Notes under the pieces: model-generated
What the model saw: the letters and a program-made list of their open reading frames with translations, nothing else
Databases searched by the model: none
Told to the model about the DNA's origin: nothing
Made by a program: the position numbers and the translations under genes
Part shown: piece after piece, positions 59,534 to 64,000 of the stretch
How the letters are laid out: every line of letters starts with the position of its first letter
Numbering within the stretch: the first letter of the stretch is position 1
Assembly (NCBI RefSeq): GCF_000756615.1
Contig: NZ_CP009288.1
Coordinates: 310,001-374,000 of the forward strand
Source: Paenibacillus durus
GTDB lineage: Bacteria > Bacillota > Bacilli > Paenibacillales > Paenibacillaceae
DNA length: 64,000 nucleotides
Direction of reading: 5' to 3'

Positions 59534-59605
59534 TATTCTAAATGGTTTAGGTTCAGTATACTTGCTCTGTACAATCATTTCACCCCCGTAAATGGAGGAA
59601 TTATC

Positions 59606-60715
59606 ATGAGCAATGAAAGTATTCGAACGGGCATCATCGGCGGCTCGCTCAATCATCAATGGGCAAGCCAGACACATATTCCTGCGCTTAGCAGCAGCTC
59701 CTTGCATCAAATTACCGCTATAGCCACCTCCAAAATGGAGAGCGCCTTACAGAGCGCTGACGTCTTGGATGTCCCTCTTGCTTTTGCAGGACATCAAGAG
59801 CTAAGCCAATCCTCTGAGGTGGAATTGGTTGTAGTGAGCATCCGGGTTCCTTTCCATTATGAAGCGGTCAAGACCGCTATTCTGGCCGGAAAGCATGTGT
59901 ATTGTGAGTGGCCTTTGGCCGTTACCGCCAGTCAGGCTGAAGAATTGGCCGAGCTTGCCGATCAGGCCGGGATTCATCATGCGATCGGTTTTCAGGCACG
60001 GCTTGACAATGCCGTACTTGAAGCAAAGCGGAGAATGGACAGCGGCGAAATAGGCAGGATTCTATCCTGCACCATGCAAGTATCCACTCAAGGCAAAGGC
60101 GGCGTGACGGATCGAAAGGGTGCATACCTCCTGATGGAGGAAAATGGCGCTACGCTGCTCACGATTAACGGGGGCCATTCTCTGGACGTTCTGTGCTACT
60201 TGCTGGGGGATTTCAAGGAATTGTCCGCAGTAATGAACAGTAACTACTCACAAGCCATTTTTACGGATACAGGAGAACCAGCAGCCAAGAATACAGCAGA
60301 TCAGATTATGATTCACGGCACATTGAACAGCGCAGCATCCGTTTCCGTTCATATTCAAGGAGGCGCCTATCCGGGGTTCACTATGGATATTCAGGGAGAG
60401 AAAGGGATCATCCGGCTCAGTCAGCGGCATTCCTTGGGACATGTGCAGTTTGGAAATTTGCAGCTCCAGCAGGCGGTATATGCACCGGGCAGCTCGGCGG
60501 CAAGCAGCATGGATGACTTTAAGACCGTTCTCCCTGAGAAGAAGGAGACCAGATCCCCCGTGCAAAATGTTCTAGAGGCTCACATCCTACTTGCCCGGGA
60601 CATTCTTGATCATACCTACCAGTCAGCCAATTTTCATGATGCGCTTCGCCTCCATCGCCTGTTGGATACCATCAGGCAAGCAGCAACAACGGGACAACGG
60701 CAGAAGCTGAGCTGA
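59606..60715 (+). CDS. Gfo/Idh/MocA family oxidoreductase
   Basis: A 369-residue dehydrogenase-like protein. Rossmann fold start IRTGIIGGSLNHQWASQTHIPAL; the EVELVVVSIRVPFHYEAVKTAILAGKHVYCEWPL segment (near residues 75-108) carries the E-(W/K)-P motif, here EWP in place of the usual EKP, so the catalytic Lys position is Trp. The C-terminal GFQARLDNAVLEAKRRMDSG domain follows. It probably oxidises or reduces a sugar or similar compound with NAD(P). GGAGG is seven bases before the ATG at 59606. Confidence 0.85.
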   Translation: MSNESIRTGIIGGSLNHQWASQTHIPALSSSSLHQITAIATSKMESALQSADVLDVPLAFAGHQELSQSSEVELVVVSIRVPFHYEAVKTAILAGKHVYCEWPLAVTASQAEELAELADQAGIHHAIGFQARLDNAVLEAKRRMDSGEIGRILSCTMQVSTQGKGGVTDRKGAYLLMEENGATLLTINGGHSLDVLCYLLGDFKELSAVMNSNYSQAIFTDTGEPAAKNTADQIMIHGTLNSAASVSVHIQGGAYPGFTMDIQGEKGIIRLSQRHSLGHVQFGNLQLQQAVYAPGSSAASSMDDFKTVLPEKKETRSPVQNVLEAHILLARDILDHTYQSANFHDALRLHRLLDTIRQAATTGQRQKLS

Positions 60716-60894
60716 TCCAAGTTTTCGCAGAATGGCAGAATGACGGGATGCAGAATGATGGGATTTTAAAAAAGCTTGCTTTGGGCTTGTTCAGCCGGAG
60801 TAAGCTTTTAATATATTAGCGGACTTTTGATATTTTAGCAGACAAGTGTAATATGATAGTTCGTAGAGCATTATCCAACGGAGGATGTCGAAGA

Positions 60895-62265
60895 ATGGTG
60901 AGCTATGGATGGCTAACGGATAGACAACGGTCTTTTTTTGCAAGCGGGGCAACAAAAGAATTAAGCTATCGGATCGACGCGCTTCGCCGTCTTAAAGCAG
61001 GTATACAGGAGCGCGAAAGACAGCTGATCAACGCCTTAAAAGCGGATCTGAACAAATCTGAATTCGAAGCTTACATGGCGGAAATCGGAATTGTTCTTGA
61101 GGAAATCAGCTTTACGCTGAAGCATTTGCGGACATGGGCCAAGCCTCGTAAGGTAAGAACGCCGATCACTCATTTTGGCGCCAGAGGGTACATTTATTCC
61201 GAGCCGTACGGCTTGGCCTTGATCCTCGCTCCCTGGAATTATCCGTTCCAACTGGCCGCCGCTCCATTGATCGGCGCAATCGCGGCAGGAAACTGCGCGG
61301 TCCTGAAGCCGTCGGAATTGACCCCAAGAACTTCGGAGACTATCGCAGAGATCATCCGCACGAGCTTTCAGGAAGATTATATTTCTGTCATTCAGGGCGG
61401 GATTGAAACGAGCGAGGCGCTGCTGAGGGAGAAGTTCGACTATATCTTTTTTACCGGGAGTGTTCCGGTCGGGAAGATTGTTATGATTGCTGCCGCCAAG
61501 CATCTGACACCGGTGACTCTGGAGCTTGGAGGAAAAAGCCCCTGCATCGTTCATGAAGACGCCAATCTCAAGCTGGCCGCGAGGCGTATCGCCTGGGGGA
61601 AGTTCATGAACGCCGGACAAACCTGCGTAGCGCCGGATTATATCTATGTCCATCAGAGCATCAAGGAGCGTTTCCTTAGGGAGCTGGAGAGCGCGGTAAA
61701 GGAATTGTACGGGGAACGGCCTCTGCTGAATCCGGACTATACGCGGATTGTCGGCAGGAAGCATTTTGACCGGATTGAGGCGTTTCTGGACAATGGAACA
61801 CGGGTATTCGGCGGAGGAACGGACCAAGAGAAATTAACGATCGAACCGACCGTTCTAACGGATATTGGCTGGGAAGATCCTGTGATGCAGGAAGAGATAT
61901 TCGGGCCGCTTCTGCCGGTGCTGGAATACGGTGATCTGCCGGAGGCGATCAGAGAGATTGGCAGCCAGCCGAAGCCGCTTGCACTGTATTTGTTCACGGA
62001 AAGCAAAAGTGTGCAGGAGGATGTGAGGAAGAAAGTTTCTTTCGGCGGAGGCTGCATCAATGATACGGTGTATCATATTACTTCTCCATACCTGCCGTTT
62101 GGCGGAGTAGGCAGCAGCGGGATGGGGGCGTATCACGGACAAGCGAGCTTCGATACGTTCTCGCACAGCAAGAGCGTTCTGAAGCAGACGACACGGTTCG
62201 ATCTCCCGTTCCGGTACCCGAACCGCAGGAATGGGCTGAAGCAGATCAAGCGGTTTCTGAGATGA
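60895..62265 (+). CDS. class 3 aldehyde dehydrogenase
   Basis: A 456-residue NAD(P)-dependent aldehyde dehydrogenase of the ALDH3 type. LAPWNYPFQL (near residue 112) and FTGSVPVGKIV (near 190) bind the cofactor; the catalytic Glu is in TLELGGKSP (near 212) and the Cys in GQTCVAPDY (near 244). EEIFGPLLPV and PFGGVGSSGMG complete the fold. Such enzymes oxidise long-chain fatty or similar aldehydes. ATG at 60895 has GGAGG ten bases upstream. Probably independent of the upstream oxidoreductase, 180 bases away. Confidence 0.9.
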   Translation: MVSYGWLTDRQRSFFASGATKELSYRIDALRRLKAGIQERERQLINALKADLNKSEFEAYMAEIGIVLEEISFTLKHLRTWAKPRKVRTPITHFGARGYIYSEPYGLALILAPWNYPFQLAAAPLIGAIAAGNCAVLKPSELTPRTSETIAEIIRTSFQEDYISVIQGGIETSEALLREKFDYIFFTGSVPVGKIVMIAAAKHLTPVTLELGGKSPCIVHEDANLKLAARRIAWGKFMNAGQTCVAPDYIYVHQSIKERFLRELESAVKELYGERPLLNPDYTRIVGRKHFDRIEAFLDNGTRVFGGGTDQEKLTIEPTVLTDIGWEDPVMQEEIFGPLLPVLEYGDLPEAIREIGSQPKPLALYLFTESKSVQEDVRKKVSFGGGCINDTVYHITSPYLPFGGVGSSGMGAYHGQASFDTFSHSKSVLKQTTRFDLPFRYPNRRNGLKQIKRFLR

Positions 62266-62299
62266 CGGCAGCGGCCGGGTTGTACCGGCTGATCGGGGG

Positions 62300-62391
62300 T
62301 GTCTCCGCAAAAGTGGTGTGAATATCCGGTTGACCGCAAAATGGATGTCTCCGTAAAGGCTGCATGAAGAACGGGATGACCGGAAAATGAA
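62300..62391 (+). repeat. 46-base imperfect tandem repeat, two copies
   Basis: Copies at 62300-62345 and 62346-62391 both begin TGTCTCCG and share TTGACCG-like ends. About 33 of 46 positions agree. Confidence 0.45.
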
Positions 62392-62486
62392 CAGGATGGG
62401 TTACCTATGAGCCGCCATGGACGGGTTCACTTTAAAGTCTGGACAGGGGGGAGGAGTCGGAGTTCGGGCAGGCGCGTGTATGAAAT

Positions 62487-62663
62487 GGAAAACCTCCCTT
62501 TTATTTAAGGAGAAAGGGACGTTATGCGGCGATATAAGGGAAAAGCGCCGGCTTATTGGCTGGGGTTTCAAGTATTTCTGCAAAAACGCCTAAATAAGAG
62601 GGAGGTATTCCCTCTCAGGTTAGGCATAAGCCCTCTAGTTGAAAAATAAGAGGGAGGAATTCC
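62487..62663. repeat. second cluster of 19-base dispersed repeats
   Basis: Copies of the AATAAGAGGGAGGAATTCC family lie at about 62487-62505 (reverse, degenerate), 62593-62611 (forward, one mismatch) and 62645-62663 (forward, exact). The last continues as CGTTT like the copy at 3306-3328, 59 kb away. Confidence 0.65.
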
Positions 62664-62860
62664 GTTTCAGCTCACGATTAGCGCGGGCGAGGTGGTTGAC
62701 CACCGTCATGTGACGCCAAACACCACGCGCGAGGAGCTTCGTGCTGTGCGGCTTTCACGCCATCCGTCCGGCGGTGAGTGAATCCGGGACCTGAGCTGCG
62801 GTTATAGAGCGGAAGCATGCGGGACTGTGCCAAAGTATTCGAATTAGATAGGGACGATTC

Positions 62861-62965
62861 AAAAATGACCTCAAACTCCACGGGCACGTGGAAGATGAGG
62901 TCATTTAGGGTAACGACATTCCATTTAAAGTGGGGGACCCGGCATCCCGAAATAACTTTTGGGAT
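62861..62965. repeat. dispersed palindromic element, copy 2
   Basis: AAATGACCTCA (62863-62873) and TGAGGTCATTT (62896-62906) with inner stem TCCACG/CGTGGA, then CTTTTGGGAT at 62956-62965. The order and spacing equal copy 1 at 52391-52499. It lies downstream of odhB and can act as its terminator. Confidence 0.65.
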
Positions 62966-63003
62966 AGCCTTAAAGAGAGTTAAGGCATCCTTGTCGGACT
63001 TCT

Positions 63004-64000
63004 TTAGCCTTCCAGCAGCAGCGCCTCAGGATCCTCCAGCAGCTCTTTGACCTTGACGAGAAAGCTTACCGCTTCGGCTCCGTCGACGATCCGGTGATCG
63101 TAGGACAGGGCGATGTACATCATCGGCTTGTTGACGGTTGTCACTTCATCGATGGCGATCGGGCGGAGCTGGATTTTATGCATGCCCAGAATGCCGACCT
63201 GCGGAGCATTCAGGATCGGCGTCGACAGCAGGGAACCGAATACGCCGCCGTTAGTAATCGTGAAGGTGCCGCCCTGAAGATCGGAGAGGGCGAGCGTGTT
63301 GGCGCGGGCTTTGGCGGCAAGCTCGGAGATCTGCCGCTCGATCTGCGGGAAGCTGAGCCGGTCGGCCTCCCGGACCACCGGCACGACCAGTCCTTCCTTG
63401 GCGGACACGGCGATGCCGATATCGTAATATTTCTTGATAATAAGGTCCTCGCCGTCAATCTCGGCATTGAGCAGCGGATACGCCTTGAGCGCGCCGACCA
63501 CCGCTTTGGTGAAGAAGGACATGAAGCCGAGGCCGATGTCATGCTTCTCCTTGAAGGTATCCTTGCGCCGCTTGCGGATATCCAGGATCGCGGTCATGTC
63601 CACCTCGTTGAAGGTGGTCAGCATGGCCGCCGTATGCTGCGCCTCCACGAGGCGGCTGGCAATCGTGAGCCGTCTGCGCGACATGCGCTTGCGCTCGGTC
63701 TCCTTGCCGTCCGCCGCCTTGGCCCCAGGCGGCGGGCTGCCGGCCGGCGCGCCCTGCGTTGGCGCGGCCGGCTTCGGCGCAGCGGGTACCGCTGCTGCGC
63801 CGAAGGTCTTCACATCGGCCTGGCCAATCCGGCCGATGGGATCGCGCGCGCCGACCTCGCCGAGGTCGATGCCGCGCTCGCGCGCGAGCTTGCGCGCACC
63901 CGGCGAAGCCAGGTACGCGGCGCCGTTCTCGGCGGCCGGGCCTTCCGGGGCGGCCGCCAGGGTCCCTGCACCGGCGGGAGGCGCCGCCGGCTGCTGCGCC
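63004..64000 (-). CDS. odhB: dihydrolipoyllysine succinyltransferase, E2 of 2-oxoglutarate dehydrogenase (5' part outside window)
   Basis: The minus-strand frame is open to the window edge; the lipoyl domain lies outside. Visible parts in order: an Ala/Pro-rich linker, the E3-binding domain (AYLASPGARKLARERGIDLG and GRIGQADV, about 63815-63920), a second linker, and the catalytic domain with ERKRMSRRRLTIASRLVEAQ, FNEVDMTAI, GGTFTITNGGVFGSLLSTPI and the active site YDHRIVDG (near 63100). These fit OdhB/SucB in the TCA cycle rather than the pyruvate E2. Residue order and length of the catalytic domain are normal. Confidence 0.92.
   Translation of the reverse strand, partial: AQQPAAPPAGAGTLAAAPEGPAAENGAAYLASPGARKLARERGIDLGEVGARDPIGRIGQADVKTFGAAAVPAAPKPAAPTQGAPAGSPPPGAKAADGKETERKRMSRRRLTIASRLVEAQHTAAMLTTFNEVDMTAILDIRKRRKDTFKEKHDIGLGFMSFFTKAVVGALKAYPLLNAEIDGEDLIIKKYYDIGIAVSAKEGLVVPVVREADRLSFPQIERQISELAAKARANTLALSDLQGGTFTITNGGVFGSLLSTPILNAPQVGILGMHKIQLRPIAIDEVTTVNKPMMYIALSYDHRIVDGAEAVSFLVKVKELLEDPEALLLEG

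Larger units (their letters stand above)
62266..63003. other. 738-base repeat-rich intergenic region
   Basis: There is no gene. In order it holds two 46-base imperfect tandem repeats (62300-62391), a cluster of 19-base repeats (62487-62663), a palindromic element (62861-62965) and a small stem GCCTTAA/TTAAGGC (62967-62986) near the end of odhB. Confidence 0.6.

Noticed and set aside
1..64000. CRISPR arrays, tRNA, rRNA or prophage modules
   Set aside because: No regular spacer-repeat arrays, no tRNA cloverleaf with CCA end, and no phage structural or integrase genes were seen while reading both strands.

Overview
The window looks like chromosomal DNA of a Paenibacillus-type, spore-forming Firmicute. 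The pointers are strong AGGAGG ribosome binding sites with frequent TTG/GTG starts, sigma-A promoters with 17-base spacers, a YheC/YheD ATP-grasp protein, a LytS/LytTR pair, a Fur box with the Bacillus-type core, many U-tailed terminators, and intergenic repeats of a kind I associate with Paenibacillus. The genus is inferred from gene content and style; no rRNA or tRNA gene is visible. Most of the window is moderately GC-rich core sequence, with two AT-richer accessory patches (about 37.0-39.9 kb and 52.2-57.6 kb).

Layout. 0-2 kb: end of a sulfonate/taurine/nitrate-type ABC importer operon. 2-10.2 kb: small proteins, a UvrD-like helicase with a zinc-ribbon-like tail, a hydrolase, a decapitated HTH regulator next to a CPBP/YhfC-like membrane protease, a DUF6492 protein and a LacI regulator. 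10.3-13.4 kb: a minus-strand module of XRE repressor, small membrane protein, ABC ATPase and permease, with an 18-base inverted-repeat operator. 13.5-18.4 kb: a sugar-acid operon (TIM-barrel epimerase, KDG kinase, MFS transporter, HPS-like decarboxylase, hexuloisomerase) behind a good promoter and two tandem 13-base operators. 18.6-24.7 kb: DUF445, a NifI1-like PII protein, glycosyltransferases, YheC/D, C39-like peptidase. 24.8-31.7 kb: pullulanase, gltD, yfcE, and the aguA-aguB putrescine pathway. 31.8-37.0 kb: amino-acid ABC importer, TerD, TerC, a 31-residue membrane peptide, a formate/nitrite channel. 37.0-39.9 kb: a decayed ECF sigma factor and a secreted trypsin-like protease. 40-46.3 kb: rhodanese/LysR divergent pair, a Fur-controlled small protein, and two cyclic-di-GMP enzymes. 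46.5-52.1 kb: a guanine riboswitch before a FAD-dependent dehydrogenase, then a LytS/LytTR system with an OFA-family MFS transporter. 52.2-57.6 kb: AT-rich island of secreted proteins, a truncated AAA ATPase, a broken subtilase and an IS4-type transposase wreck. 57.7-64.0 kb: hydrolase, LysR, Gfo/Idh/MocA oxidoreductase, aldehyde dehydrogenase, repeats, and the 3' part of odhB.

Functional links. The 13.7-18.3 kb genes form one translationally coupled unit that should import, phosphorylate and then decarboxylate/isomerise a sugar acid. aguA and aguB convert agmatine to putrescine. The LytS/LytTR pair beside an OFA transporter resembles the pyruvate-responsive YpdAB-YhjX arrangement of E. coli. 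The points most worth a second look are the HPS-like enzyme with a long repeat-derived insert, the complete Fur-box/47-residue-protein/terminator unit, the guanine riboswitch on an uncharacterised dehydrogenase, and the dispersed repeats at both ends of the window. I saw no CRISPR array, prophage, tRNA or rRNA. All family assignments come from reading motifs, not from database searches.
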